This document shows, piece by piece, positions 1 to 8,927 of a stretch of 52,767 nucleotides of DNA (position 1 is its first letter; the number at the start of each line of letters is the position of its first letter). The stretch comes from Pseudobdellovibrio sp. Lineage in GTDB: Bacteria; Bdellovibrionota; Bdellovibrionia; Bdellovibrionales; Bdellovibrionaceae. The stretch spans positions 1 to 52,767 of the forward strand of contig JAMPXC010000022.1 of NCBI GenBank assembly GCA_023701385.1. The letters are read 5' to 3'. The notes beneath the pieces were generated by a model. That model was not told the origin of the DNA. It did no database searches and saw nothing but the letters and a program-made list of their open reading frames with translations. Made by a program: the position numbers and the translations under genes.

Positions 1-237
1 ATTCACTGACGAATAAGTTTCAGAATATAAAATACAACTTCCCGCCGGATCTAAAATTGTAAATTTAAAATTTACAGTTGAAGCTTCAAGAGGATAGCCG
101 TCTGGTTTTACGATTTTTGCTTGATAAGTTGTACGATTTGGCCCGGCAAACGCCGAACCCGTTTGCAGTACAGCAAATACGAAAACGAAACTTAAAAAAA
201 TCAGATGATTAATCTGTAACCCGCGTACGTCCTTCAC
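1..237 (-). CDS. Secreted protein, N-terminal part only (runs off the left edge)
   Basis: The reverse strand gives 79 codons that are still open at the window edge. The start is a GTG at 237; the frame stays open back to a stop near 298 but offers no ATG there, and no convincing ribosome binding site is visible. A hydrophobic stretch at about residues 10-25 ends in GSAFAG and looks like a signal peptide, so the product should leave the cytoplasm. The mature start reads TYQAKIVKPDGYPLEAS, then an NFKFTILDP-like beta-rich stretch. In my recollection this opening is common in large Bdellovibrio surface or 'cell wall anchor' proteins. It lies 84 bp downstream of the helicase gene on the same strand, so co-transcription is possible. 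Function cannot be assigned from this fragment. Confidence 0.7.
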   Translation of the reverse strand, partial: MKDVRGLQINHLIFLSFVFVFAVLQTGSAFAGPNRTTYQAKIVKPDGYPLEASTVNFKFTILDPAGSCILYSETYSSVN

Positions 238-321
238 AGCTAACTTGTCGGTATTTTCGACAAAAGATTGAGGATTTATGTGGTTTAAGTTTAGTTTTTA
301 CGAATCAATTTGAGACGATGT

Positions 322-2337
322 TTATTTTTTTCTTTCAGTGTCAAATTTAGCTAAAAAGTTTTTAACAAGATCTTCACGCTCGAGCGCTGTAACGGGACGG
401 TTTCCCAATTCGTGACACAAAACAAGACTTTGATCAATCTCCAGTAAAAACCGAGATGGAGATACTGGACGAACCACACCTTGCTTCTTTCTTTGACGAC
501 AATAACTTAAAGTCAGTCTTTCTTGCGCACGTGTAATACCCACGTAAAAAAGTCTGCGTTCTTCATCGATATCAGACCCTAGACGTTTGTGCGGAAGTAA
601 ATCTTCTTCAACACCCACTAAAAGAACATGCGGAAATTCCAAACCTTTTGAAGCGTGAAAAGTCATAAGCTGCACGACATCTTTTTCTTCTTCATTACCG
701 ACATCATCACGTAGCTGCATACTATCAACGAAGTCTTTTAATGTTCCAATTGATGGATCACGGCGACCAACATAACTTTCTAAGATACGGCCGACGATTT
801 CAATCACCTGCCACTTTTTCTCAAAGGCCATGCCTTCAGAATTTTTCAATAAATAATCACGGTACCCGATTTCACGCACTAAAAATTCAAAGCGCTGCGA
901 AATCGTGGCTCCGATTGTCGTGTCATCTAAAAGACGCGTTGGAAATGTCCAAATCCAGTCGTTAAATGTATCTAAAACCTGACCTTTATCTTCAGGAAGA
1001 CCCGCTTTATCCCACTTTTTAGAAGCTTGCGGTAAGTTAAGACCTACTTCTTCAGCGTAAGTAATTAGTTTATCTAAAGTGTTATCGCCTAAACCACGTG
1101 GCGGAAGATTTACAATACGGCGAAATGAAACTTCATCATCATTTAACGATTGTTTTAAAAATGCTAACCAGTCTTTAGCTTCTTTACGATCAAAGATCGA
1201 TGTCCCGCCGGTAATCGAGTACGGAATTTGGCTTTTACGAAGAGCGGTTTCAATAAAAGCGCCTTGCGTATTTGAACGGTATAAAATTGCGATATCTTTA
1301 TTTTTACCACCAGCCGCTTTGATCGTTTGAATCTCGCGGCAAACAAAGTCTGATTCTTCATCTTCATTTTCTAAAATGAAGACCTCAGGTTTTTGGTGTT
1401 CTAATTTTTTCTTCTTTTCAGAACGTAAAATTTTACCATGACGCTTTTCATTTTTAGCGATGACGGCATTACCTAAATCTAAAATCGAAGAACTTGAACG
1501 GTAATTACGTTCTAACTTAATAACCTGGCAGTTCTTCCAATCTTTCGGAAAATCCAAGATATTTTTAATCTCTGCCCCACGCCAACCGTAAATTGACTGG
1601 TCATCATCACCCACCACCGCAAGATTTTTATGCGAATCAGAAATTTGGCGGATCAATTTCATTTGCTCGACATTGGTGTCTTGAAATTCATCCACCATAA
1701 TCTGTTGAAAGCGTTCTTGCGTTTGCACCAACACTTCAGGGTGTTCTTTAAATAAACGTAAAGGTTCAAGTAATAAACCTTCAAAATCCACCACACCTAA
1801 ACGGAGTAATTCTTTTTCATAACCTGGCGCTAAAGCTTCGGCCATCTCGTGATATTCAACCAATTGATCAACCGGTAAATATTTTTTTGCACGTAATAAA
1901 TTTACGCACTCTAACACTTTTGAAAAATCGAATTTATCTTTAGTGGTATTACGAAGATTCTTAGCTAAATCTTTTAAAATCGCCTGAGAATCTGATTGAT
2001 CTAAAATACCAAACTGCGCAGGTAAGCCACACAGTTTATGATTTTTACGCAGCAACTGCAGACCAAACGAGTGAAATGTTCCGGCCCATAAACCCTTGGC
2101 TTTGGGGCCTACTTTCACAGACACGCGGTGTTTTAATTCACGGGCGGCTTTATTAGTGAAAGTTAATACGCAGATTTGTTCAGCTTTAGCGACTTTATCT
2201 TCGATTAAACGGCCCGTACGAGAAACTAAAACCGTAGTTTTACCTGAGCCGGCTCCGGCTAAAATAAGAAGCGGACCGTAATTATGATTTACGGCATCGC
2301 CTTGCTCTGGATTAAGTCCTTCGGTCCACTTACTCAC
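322..2337 (-). CDS. UvrD/Rep/PcrA-family superfamily 1 ATP-dependent DNA helicase
   Basis: The 671-residue protein has the full SF1A helicase set: Q motif (LNPEQGDAV), Walker A GAGSGKTT at residues 28-35, motif Ia TFTNKAARE, Walker B DEFQD at 216-220, motif III GDDDQSIYGWRGA at about 243-255, NYRSS near 279, TFHASKGLEF near 560 and VGITRAQERL near 600. These enzymes unwind DNA 3' to 5' in repair or replication restart. Length matches Rep (about 673) better than UvrD/PcrA (about 720), because the usual C-terminal Tudor-like tail is absent. The start is GTG, 16 bp after the stop of the preceding gene, with a weak GAAG ribosome site. It is the last clear member of the leftward run from 5938. Rep versus UvrD identity is not settled by sequence alone. 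Confidence 0.97.
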   Translation of the reverse strand: MSKWTEGLNPEQGDAVNHNYGPLLILAGAGSGKTTVLVSRTGRLIEDKVAKAEQICVLTFTNKAARELKHRVSVKVGPKAKGLWAGTFHSFGLQLLRKNHKLCGLPAQFGILDQSDSQAILKDLAKNLRNTTKDKFDFSKVLECVNLLRAKKYLPVDQLVEYHEMAEALAPGYEKELLRLGVVDFEGLLLEPLRLFKEHPEVLVQTQERFQQIMVDEFQDTNVEQMKLIRQISDSHKNLAVVGDDDQSIYGWRGAEIKNILDFPKDWKNCQVIKLERNYRSSSSILDLGNAVIAKNEKRHGKILRSEKKKKLEHQKPEVFILENEDEESDFVCREIQTIKAAGGKNKDIAILYRSNTQGAFIETALRKSQIPYSITGGTSIFDRKEAKDWLAFLKQSLNDDEVSFRRIVNLPPRGLGDNTLDKLITYAEEVGLNLPQASKKWDKAGLPEDKGQVLDTFNDWIWTFPTRLLDDTTIGATISQRFEFLVREIGYRDYLLKNSEGMAFEKKWQVIEIVGRILESYVGRRDPSIGTLKDFVDSMQLRDDVGNEEEKDVVQLMTFHASKGLEFPHVLLVGVEEDLLPHKRLGSDIDEERRLFYVGITRAQERLTLSYCRQRKKQGVVRPVSPSRFLLEIDQSLVLCHELGNRPVTALEREDLVKNFLAKFDTERKK

Positions 2338-2353
2338 GCTAACTTCAAAAAAA

Positions 2354-2803
2354 TTACGGACGGTTATGCATTAACGTGCGAACTTCGTCAGAGAAGATCA
2401 CATCCACTTTATCGCTGTAAGCTTTAATCACAAAACCAATACCAAATTTTACGTGGTTTAATTTTTGTGATTCTTTAAAATTACCTTTAATTGAGTAAGG
2501 TGTTGCTTCTAAACCTAAAGCATTCGAATTGTAAATTTCGTAATTGCCAGTGTGTGAACGAGCTGATGAAGCTGCTTTTTTCGCAGCCGCAGTCCCTGCA
2601 GCACCCGATAAACGACGCGCACTTGGAGCATCAGAACCGGTTTTTGGCAAAGTGTAAGTTTTTACAGACTTACAAATTTCACATTCAATTTTTGCGCTCG
2701 TCGAAGTCTTATGCGCTAAAACACGGTGAAAACGTTCACCTTCGCATTTTTTGCACATGTAATATAACGATTTTGCGACAGGTGGTAATGTAAGATTACT
2801 CAT
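2354..2803 (-). CDS. Zinc-ribbon protein with C-terminal Tudor/KOW-like segment
   Basis: This 149-residue protein has two CxxC pairs (Cys17/Cys20 and Cys41/Cys44), which together make a probable zinc ribbon. A low-complexity Ala/Ser/Lys linker follows at about residues 60-90. The last 35 residues contain LNHVKFGIGFVIKAYSDKV then DVIFSDEVRTLMH. That follows the H-x-FG-x-G-x-V...V-x-F...L pattern of the small beta-barrel at the C-terminus of UvrD/PcrA, which binds RNA polymerase in PcrA. It sits directly upstream of a helicase that lacks this tail. It lies 7 bp after the previous gene and 16 bp before the helicase, so the two are probably co-transcribed. Its function is unknown; a role in coupling the helicase to another complex is inference. 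Confidence 0.85.
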   Translation of the reverse strand: MSNLTLPPVAKSLYYMCKKCEGERFHRVLAHKTSTSAKIECEICKSVKTYTLPKTGSDAPSARRLSGAAGTAAAKKAASSARSHTGNYEIYNSNALGLEATPYSIKGNFKESQKLNHVKFGIGFVIKAYSDKVDVIFSDEVRTLMHNRP

Positions 2804-2810
2804 ATATTTT

Positions 2811-3713
2811 TTATCTTTCTTTTTTTAAGTGATACACAGTTAAAGGAGCAGTTAAATCTTTCGTCGCAATCTCAGAGGCACTTAAATAATAAGGTCCCGA
2901 ATTAGCTTGAATTAAATTTTGCATTTCAATCATCGATTGTTCGCTTTTTGGATCAACCGTACGTCCTGACGGACCAAACTTTTCTAAAAAGGCTAAGTCT
3001 TCTTGTTTAGTAAAGAATTTTTCCCAACAATCAGTGTTTACTTCACAACGGTAAGTCATGGTTTTGGCGTGCGTGTGAAGTGGCGCATATGAACCAATCA
3101 TTTCTAAGTGGCCATAGTGTGAATGTAATCTTAACGAAGGTGATCCCCATTGAGTCATTCCCGAACACTGTTCAACGTTCGCATACCATAAAGCAAATGC
3201 CTTAGATAAAAACCCTAAACCATAGAATTGTTCTTCTTTTGGTAAGAACGAATTTACCGAACAAAGATCGTAAGCCACCCACTCCCCTTTATGCATCGTT
3301 GGAATAATGATGAATAAAGAAAGAGGGCACCACTCTTCAGTTTCTGGAATTCCCAGTTCTTGCACGATTTTTTTAGGCAACTTTGAAGTGCGCCCTGCAA
3401 AACCTGCAATAAAGCCTGGCATCGCCGCGCAATCATAAAATACCCAGCGTGGAATTGCTAAATCCTGTTTACCAAAAGATTTCCATTCGATTTGATAAAT
3501 CGCATCGGCAAAAGGAAGTTCATTTAAGTTCAGCGGATTTTTATAAATCGGTTCATGAATAAACCAATCAAGATGATGACGAGTTCCCGGTTGGGCAATT
3601 TGATTTTCAGGGCGAACAAACACGTACGGGCGAATATCGCCCGACTCCATCCACTTAGCTTTAGCTAATAAAGGATCCAGTGCCTTTTTTAATAACGGAT
3701 TTAATTGCGTCAA
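2811..3713 (-). CDS. Uncharacterised conserved-looking cytoplasmic protein (300 aa)
   Basis: I do not recognise this family. The protein is soluble, with no signal peptide or membrane segment. It is rich in Trp, Tyr and His, including a cluster LRLHSHYGHLEMIGSYAPLH around residues 198-217 that could bind metal, though no known motif is evident. The start is TTG (MTQLNPLL) with AGGTAAG upstream, only 12 bp after the fumC stop, so it is almost certainly expressed with fumC. The gap to the next gene is 7 bp. The context (fumarase before, zinc-ribbon protein and helicase after) does not point to one pathway. Confidence 0.85.
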   Translation of the reverse strand: MTQLNPLLKKALDPLLAKAKWMESGDIRPYVFVRPENQIAQPGTRHHLDWFIHEPIYKNPLNLNELPFADAIYQIEWKSFGKQDLAIPRWVFYDCAAMPGFIAGFAGRTSKLPKKIVQELGIPETEEWCPLSLFIIIPTMHKGEWVAYDLCSVNSFLPKEEQFYGLGFLSKAFALWYANVEQCSGMTQWGSPSLRLHSHYGHLEMIGSYAPLHTHAKTMTYRCEVNTDCWEKFFTKQEDLAFLEKFGPSGRTVDPKSEQSMIEMQNLIQANSGPYYLSASEIATKDLTAPLTVYHLKKER

Positions 3714-3725
3714 CTTACTTACCTA

Positions 3726-5132
3726 TTAGTGCTTGGCTGCGCCAAGGGGAGAAATCATTGTTTCAGGTCTAACAACCTCATCAAATTTTTCGGCAGTTAA
3801 AAGACCAAGCTTTACAGCTTCTTCTTTTAAAGTTGTTCCGTTTTTGTGAGCTGTCTTAGCAATCTTAGCTGCATTGTCATAACCAATATGTGGATTAAGC
3901 GCTGTAACTAACATTAAAGAGTTATCTAAGTGTTTTTTAATCTGAGTTGTGTTTGCAGTAATGCCCACAACACAATTGTCAGCAAATGATTCACACGCAT
4001 CAGCAATCAAACGGATTGAGTTTAAGCAGTTAAATACAATAACTGGTTTAAATACGTTTAATTCAAAATGCCCTGTCGCTCCACCCACATTAACCGCAAC
4101 ATCGTTACCAAGAACTTGCGCGCACACCATCGTCATGGCTTCAGATTGAGTTGGGTTTACTTTACCCGGCATGATTGAAGAACCTGGTTCGTTTTCTGGT
4201 AAATTTAATTCACCAAAACCACAACGAGGACCAGAGCCTAACATACGAATGTCGTTGGCAATTTTCATTAATGAAACAGCCACAGTTTTTAAAGCGCCAT
4301 GCAATTCAACTAAAGCATCGTGTGATGCTAACGCTTCAAATTTATTTGGCGCTGATACAAACGGAATATGTGTTTCAGCGGCAATCGCAGCAGCTGCTTT
4401 TTTTGGAAAATCAATATGCGTGTTTAAACCTGTACCTACCGCTGTACCACCAAGAGCTAACTCGTGCACATGCGGTAAAGTATTTTTAATACGTTGAATG
4501 CCGTTTTTAACTTGCGTTGTGTAACCAGAAAATTCTTGGCCAAGAGTTAACGGAGTTGCATCCATTAAGTGAGTACGGCCGATTTTTACGATGTCACGGA
4601 ACTCAGCTGTTTTTTGCTCTAAAGCTTTGTGTAAGTGAGCTAACATCGGAATAAGGCGAGAATGTAATTGATCCGCAACTGCAATGTGCATCGCTGTTGG
4701 GAAAGTGTCGTTTGAAGATTGGCCTTTATTCACATCATCATTCGGGTGAACGGCTTTATTTGGTAAAGTTAAATTTTGCATCGTCATTGCACGGTTAGCG
4801 ATAACTTCATTCGCGTTCATGTTCGTTTGTGTGCCTGAACCTGTTTGCCAAACAACTAAAGGAAAGTGCTCGTCTAGTTTTCCAGAAATAACTTCGTCAG
4901 CCGCTTTAATAATAAACTCTGCTTTTTTAGAATCTAATAAACCAAGTTCTGCATTTGTCATCGCGGCAGCTTTTTTTAATACGCCTAAAGCTTTGATCAT
5001 CTCGCGTGGAAAACGATCGCCACCAATTTTGAAATTTTCAGTTGAACGTTGAGTCTGCGCGCCCCAAAGTGCATGCGCTGGAACTTTAACATCACCCATC
5101 GTGTCTTTTTCAATACGGAACTCATTACTCAT
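3726..5132 (-). CDS. fumC: Class II fumarate hydratase
   Basis: The product converts fumarate and water to L-malate in the TCA cycle. The 468-residue length is typical of iron-independent, homotetrameric FumC. Family signatures are present: [18 protein letters not shown] near residue 97-114, [15 protein letters not shown] near 186-200 with the conserved His, and the fumarase/aspartase signature [11 protein letters not shown] near 318-328. The ATG at 5132 is preceded by AGGAAAA, which lies over the end of the upstream dehydrogenase gene (2-bp gap). The gene is followed at 12 bp by the 300-residue unknown. Aspartase is the nearest alternative, but the overall sequence reads as FumC. Confidence 0.98.
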   Translation of the reverse strand: MSNEFRIEKDTMGDVKVPAHALWGAQTQRSTENFKIGGDRFPREMIKALGVLKKAAAMTNAELGLLDSKKAEFIIKAADEVISGKLDEHFPLVVWQTGSGTQTNMNANEVIANRAMTMQNLTLPNKAVHPNDDVNKGQSSNDTFPTAMHIAVADQLHSRLIPMLAHLHKALEQKTAEFRDIVKIGRTHLMDATPLTLGQEFSGYTTQVKNGIQRIKNTLPHVHELALGGTAVGTGLNTHIDFPKKAAAAIAAETHIPFVSAPNKFEALASHDALVELHGALKTVAVSLMKIANDIRMLGSGPRCGFGELNLPENEPGSSIMPGKVNPTQSEAMTMVCAQVLGNDVAVNVGGATGHFELNVFKPVIVFNCLNSIRLIADACESFADNCVVGITANTTQIKKHLDNSLMLVTALNPHIGYDNAAKIAKTAHKNGTTLKEEAVKLGLLTAEKFDEVVRPETMISPLGAAKH

Positions 5133-5134
5133 AC

Positions 5135-5938
5135 TTATTTTCCTTTTTTAACTTTTTTCAAATTTAGAACGCTTTTCTCACCACGAGAAACTTGGCCAAC
5201 AGAAGCCTGGTCAGTCGGATAGATAACAAGCTCTTGAATATTAACATGCGGCGGTTGACTCAAACACCATAAAATATTGGTCGCAATATCAATGGGGCTT
5301 AGTGGCATCATCTCGGCATAGACCGCATCGGCTTTCTGCTGATTTCCTAAGCGAACAAAACTAAATTCCGTGTTCACCATGCCGGGCTCAATGTTCGTCA
5401 CTCGAACTCCGGTGCCTTTAAGGTCCATACGAAAGCCTTCAGATAAAGCACGTACCGCAAACTTGGTCGCACAATAGACAGCACCACCTTCATACACCAG
5501 ACGTCCCGCCACCGAACCAAGGTTTACGATGTGCCCTTGTTGTTCAATCACTGATTCAAAAAACTCACGTGTCAGCCACAAAAGACCTTTCACGTTGGTA
5601 TCAATCATCATATCCCAGTCTTTTGTTTTTGCATTCTGAACTAATTCAGTTCCAGCAGCCAGACCAGCGTTGTTCACTAACGACCCCACTGAAACTTTTT
5701 TCATCGCTTTGATTTTTTTCGCCGCTAGTAAAACAGATTTTTTATCAGCGATATCGCAAGATATAATCTGCACATCAGGAGAACCTAATTTTAAACACTG
5801 TTTTTGAACTTTTTTAAGGCGTTCTAATCTTCGAGCCACAAGAACTAAGGATTTTTTTTCTTTAGCCAGTAAATAACTTAACTGCTCACCGATGCCAGAA
5901 GAGGCTCCCGTGATCAGAGTATGAGACATATTTTTCAT
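5135..5938 (-). CDS. Short-chain dehydrogenase/reductase, YdfG-like
   Basis: Classical SDR of 267 residues. It has the dinucleotide site TGASSGIG at about 10-17, NNAG near 90, a catalytic Ser region (NLGSVAG) and YCATK near 156-160. The tail, [20 protein letters not shown], is close to that of E. coli YdfG, an NADP-dependent 3-hydroxy acid (L-allo-threonine/serine/3-hydroxypropionate) dehydrogenase, so a small hydroxy acid substrate is likely. The substrate itself is inferred. It is the first gene of the leftward run and nearly abuts fumC. A 6-bp inverted repeat GGCTAA-AATC-TTAGCC at 5940-5955 lies directly upstream of the start. Confidence 0.93.
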   Translation of the reverse strand: MKNMSHTLITGASSGIGEQLSYLLAKEKKSLVLVARRLERLKKVQKQCLKLGSPDVQIISCDIADKKSVLLAAKKIKAMKKVSVGSLVNNAGLAAGTELVQNAKTKDWDMMIDTNVKGLLWLTREFFESVIEQQGHIVNLGSVAGRLVYEGGAVYCATKFAVRALSEGFRMDLKGTGVRVTNIEPGMVNTEFSFVRLGNQQKADAVYAEMMPLSPIDIATNILWCLSQPPHVNIQELVIYPTDQASVGQVSRGEKSVLNLKKVKKGK

Positions 5939-6005
5939 AGGCTAAAATCTTAGCCCAAGATGTCACAGATGCAAACGAACAATTAGCTGTGTTAATGTTT
6001 TAATT

Positions 6006-6458
6006 ATGAAATATTGGCTAATGAAATCTGAACCAGATGTTTTCTCGATCGACACTTTAAAAAAAGACAAAACCACATGGTGGACAGGTGTTCGCAACTA
6101 CACGGCCCGTAACAATATGCAGGCTATGGAATTAGGTGACATGATTTTATTTTACCACTCAAACGCTGAACCATCGGGCGTAATTGGTATCGCTGAAGTG
6201 AGTAAATTAGCCGCTCCTGATCAACTGCAATTTGATAAAAAATCCGAGTACTATGCTGAAAAAGCTACTCAAGAAAAACCAATCTGGTTCTGCACTGAAA
6301 TTAAGTACAAATCTAAATTCGACCAATTAGTTTCATTAGATCAAATTAAACATGATCCCAAGCTAAAAAACATGGCTTTACTTAAACAAGGACGACTTTC
6401 AGTTAGCCCTGTCTCTGAAGCCGAATTCAAACATATTTGCAAACTGGGCGAAAAGTAG
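6006..6458 (+). CDS. EVE-domain protein (PUA-like fold)
   Basis: The 150 residues are one EVE domain: the MKYWLMKSEPDVFSIDTL start, WTGVRNYTARNNMQAM near 27-42, a GD-LFYHSN strand near 46-54, and PIWFC-EI near 97. EVE domains belong to the PUA-like superfamily and bind modified bases in DNA or RNA. The bacterial stand-alone form has no settled role. The ATG at 6006 has no clear ribosome site and sits 67 bp from the divergent dehydrogenase start. The stop is 1 bp before dusC, so coupling with a tRNA-modifying enzyme is likely, which fits a link to modified nucleotides. Confidence 0.93.
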   Translation: MKYWLMKSEPDVFSIDTLKKDKTTWWTGVRNYTARNNMQAMELGDMILFYHSNAEPSGVIGIAEVSKLAAPDQLQFDKKSEYYAEKATQEKPIWFCTEIKYKSKFDQLVSLDQIKHDPKLKNMALLKQGRLSVSPVSEAEFKHICKLGEK

Positions 6459-6459
6459 G

Positions 6460-7416
6460 ATGGCAAAGCTATTCTTAGCTCCCATGGAAGGCGTCACCGA
6501 TTGGGCGATGCGCGACCTGCTGACGAGTCTTGGCGGTATTGACCAATGCGTAACTGAATTTTTACGCGTAACCGACAAACTTCACCCTTACAAAGTTTTT
6601 GAGAAAAATTGTCCTGAATTAAAAACCGGATCAAAAACAAGATCAGGCACAACCGTATTTGTGCAACTTCTGGGTGGCCAAGCGGTTCCATTGGCTGAAA
6701 ACGCTCTTCGCGCCCACGAAATGGGAGCTGCCGGTGTTGATTTAAATTTCGGTTGCCCCGCAAAAACAGTAAATCGCCATGACGGAGGAGCAAGTTTACT
6801 AAAAAGCACCGACAGAATTTACAACATCGTAAAAACTGTGCGCGACGCTGTTCCAATTTCTACACCAGTGACAGCCAAAGTGCGTTTAGGTTTTGATGAT
6901 CCCTCACACTGTTTAGATAACGTAAAAGCTTGCGAAGATGCCGGTGCTACATGGGTTACCGTTCACTGCCGCACAAAAACTGATGGCTACAAACCACCTG
7001 CTTACTGGGAATGGATTCCAAAAATTAAAGAGCGCACAAAAGTAAAAATCATCGCCAACGGCGAAATCTGGAATGTGAATGATTTCGAAAAATGCCGCAC
7101 AGAAACTTCATGCGAAGATTTTATGATCGGCCGTGGAGCTTTACGTAACCCGTATGTATTTAAAGAAATCAAAGCAAAGTTAAATGCACAACTGAACGCC
7201 GAAAATCAAACTTCGCCAAATTCATTGGAATTAATCGTTCCGTTTTTCAACGCCTGCACGGTGTACGTGAACGATCACTTCGCAACAGCCCGAACCAAAC
7301 AATGGCTGAGTCAACTGCGCTTAGCCTGGCCCCGTGCCCGCGAAGTTTTTGATCAAGTTAAAATCCACAAAAATCCTGTAGAATTCAAATCTCACTTAGA
7401 AAAACTTCTTTCTTAA
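6460..7416 (+). CDS. dusC: tRNA-dihydrouridine synthase, DusC-like
   Basis: This flavoenzyme reduces a uridine in the tRNA D-loop to dihydrouridine using NADPH. The 318 residues carry FMN-barrel motifs: LFLAPMEGVTDWAMRDLL at the start, VDLNFGCPAKTVN with the catalytic Cys99, TAKVRLGFDD, VHCRTKTDGY, IANGEIWN and MIGRGALRNP. The pattern CVTEFLRVTDKLHPYKVF and the ANGEIW segment match the DusC branch (U16) better than DusA or DusB. It begins 1 bp after the EVE gene. The stop codon lies inside a 9-bp inverted repeat (7411-7432). Confidence 0.95.
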   Translation: MAKLFLAPMEGVTDWAMRDLLTSLGGIDQCVTEFLRVTDKLHPYKVFEKNCPELKTGSKTRSGTTVFVQLLGGQAVPLAENALRAHEMGAAGVDLNFGCPAKTVNRHDGGASLLKSTDRIYNIVKTVRDAVPISTPVTAKVRLGFDDPSHCLDNVKACEDAGATWVTVHCRTKTDGYKPPAYWEWIPKIKERTKVKIIANGEIWNVNDFEKCRTETSCEDFMIGRGALRNPYVFKEIKAKLNAQLNAENQTSPNSLELIVPFFNACTVYVNDHFATARTKQWLSQLRLAWPRAREVFDQVKIHKNPVEFKSHLEKLLS

Positions 7417-7432
7417 GACCTTTGTCTTAAGA
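7411..7432 (+). terminator. Perfect hairpin spanning the dusC stop
   Basis: TCTTAAGAC, four-base loop CTTT, then GTCTTAAGA. The dusC stop codon lies in the left arm. The stem is AT-rich and no T-run follows, so it may be a weak terminator or an RNA-stabilising stem. Confidence 0.45.
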
Positions 7433-7479
7433 AGATAAATATATTTGTATTTACAATAGAGAAAAGCAACCATTATCAA

Positions 7480-8082
7480 ATGAACATGTTTGTTACTAGA
7501 AATGGAAAAGAAGAGAAACTGGCAATCAAAAGTATCGGTTGGTTTAAGCCAAAACAAATTTGGCTCGGCGATGAAATGCTAGGTTTAATGCCATCACAAT
7601 CTCAACTCAGAAAAGGTGTTATCCTTAAAGCGGTAGATGGCTCAGAGTTGTCAATAAAGCTAACTACTTTTCCTGCGCAATTACTATTTATGTTCAACGG
7701 TTCACCAGTTAGGGGTTCTGCTAGCGATCCTAACGAACAAATCAAAGCAGCTTACTATCTTATGATGTTCATCTGTGCTTTAAACTTCCTGCTCGGATCT
7801 ATCGCTTACTTTGGCGAAGTTCCAGCTTTGCTCAACGTAGGTTTTGGCTTTTACAATTTAATAATTGGAACTCTATATCTTGTACTTTTATATATAGGCT
7901 ATGATGCAAAAATGTTTGTTCCCCTTGTCGTGGGGTTAATCATTTTTTGTGCTGATGCTTTGATGATGCTAAATGTAATGATTCAACTAAAACAGCCCAA
8001 CCCGGGACCGATTATAGTCAGAATCTTCTTCATTATTGGCTGGGCAAAAGGTTGCATTGCCGCCCGCAAACAGGGCCATTAG
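7480..8082 (+). CDS. Hypothetical membrane protein with four predicted helices
   Basis: I do not recognise this family. The first 80 residues are soluble and beta-like (IGWFKPKQIWLGDEMLG). Then come four hydrophobic segments at about residues 88-108, 115-137, 143-165 and 175-192, so it should be an inner-membrane protein with a cytoplasmic N-terminal domain. The ATG at 7480 has only a weak upstream GAGAAAAG; a second ATG lies two codons later. It stands alone behind the dusC hairpin, with about 250 bp of apparently non-coding DNA after it. Confidence 0.8.
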   Translation: MNMFVTRNGKEEKLAIKSIGWFKPKQIWLGDEMLGLMPSQSQLRKGVILKAVDGSELSIKLTTFPAQLLFMFNGSPVRGSASDPNEQIKAAYYLMMFICALNFLLGSIAYFGEVPALLNVGFGFYNLIIGTLYLVLLYIGYDAKMFVPLVVGLIIFCADALMMLNVMIQLKQPNPGPIIVRIFFIIGWAKGCIAARKQGH

Positions 8083-8339
8083 TTAAAACAGTTTTGAACA
8101 CTGACCGAGTTTGACCACACGAATTTTATCGCGGCCTCAAACCTAATGACGCAATTTCATCGCTCTTGATCTAGGCCCACAATGTGGACTGAAACCCCGA
8201 GCGTTTTTACCGCGTCAATCTAACTGTCTAAAATCCCAATCTGATATCCAAAATTCGGGCTGAAAATCCGAAAGTCGATCAACGGAACAAACAATACCGC
8301 AAGCCAAGTCAGAAACCTTTTTTGCATATAAATTCGTTA

Positions 8340-8666
8340 ATGGATCGTTCTAAATACATCAAAATTTTGCACCGAGAATTTTTAATTCGAAGAGAAGAAA
8401 ATATTTTTTACTCTTTAAGACAGTTTGCTCTTGATCTGGAAGTTGATTTCTCACACTTAGGGTATGTTTTACGAAATGAACGTGGTTTCTCGCGCAAAAA
8501 AGCCGAATCAATTTCAAGAAAACTGACTCACCTGAACTATTCGCAAAGAAAAGAATTTCTTCGACTGGTTTCTGCAACCAGCGGCAGATCTCGATACGAA
8601 CGAAATTTAGCAAAAATGGGGCTTAAAAACGAAGAAATCTTACTAAGTCGTAAGAAGAGAGTCTAA
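8340..8666 (+). CDS. Short TIGR02147-like N-terminal-domain protein
   Basis: About 108 residues that resemble only the first part of the TIGR02147 family: a tyrosine/charged start (DRSKYIKILHREFLIRREEN), then FYSLRQFALDLEVDFSHLGYVLRNERGFSRKKAESIS, which reads as a helix-turn-helix. The full family member at 38323 is 281 residues, so this one lacks the C-terminal domain. I use the ATG at 8340; a TTG at 8322 is in frame and neither has a clear ribosome site. Its 3' end overlaps the convergent glutaredoxin gene by 24 bp. A DNA-binding role is inferred from the helix-turn-helix alone. Confidence 0.7.
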   Translation: MDRSKYIKILHREFLIRREENIFYSLRQFALDLEVDFSHLGYVLRNERGFSRKKAESISRKLTHLNYSQRKEFLRLVSATSGRSRYERNLAKMGLKNEEILLSRKKRV

Positions 8667-8906
8667 CTTACCTTCTTCGTCTAAGGCTTTTAAGTCCGTG
8701 TAGCCGCCGATAAGTTTGTCGTTGATCAGAATAATTGGAACTGTCATCCAGCCGGTTCTAGTTTTCCAATCCATTAACTCTTCTGGTTTTCCAGTTAAGT
8801 CGATGATGTCTACTTTGATCCCGCGGTTTTCGAAAAAAGTCATGGCGCGCTCACAGTAAGGGCACGGATTTTTTTTAACCATTGTAACTTTAGCTGTTTG
8901 GCTCAT
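8643..8906 (-). CDS. Glutaredoxin (Grx3-like, CPYC)
   Basis: An 87-residue thioredoxin-fold protein with the dithiol site CPYC at residues 15-18, TVPIILINDKLIGGYTDL (cis-Pro and GG motif) and a helical C-terminus. It reduces disulphides or glutathionylated thiols in the cytoplasm. AGAGGAAAG lies just before the ATG. It follows trxA by 21 bp, so two thiol redoxins are probably co-transcribed. The 3' end overlaps the convergent gene by 24 bp. Confidence 0.95.
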   Translation of the reverse strand: MSQTAKVTMVKKNPCPYCERAMTFFENRGIKVDIIDLTGKPEELMDWKTRTGWMTVPIILINDKLIGGYTDLKALDEEGKLDSLLTT

Positions 8907-8927
8907 GACTCTTTCCTCTTTAAAAAA

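Noticed and set aside
244-263. TTGTCG-GTATTTT-CGACAA hairpin downstream of the helicase as a terminator
   Set aside because: There is no T-run after the short 6-bp stem, so it remains unassigned.
8083-8339. Gene or small RNA in the 257-bp gap before the short TIGR02147-like gene
   Set aside because: I saw no open frame with a ribosome site and no clear stem with T-run; nothing could be supported.
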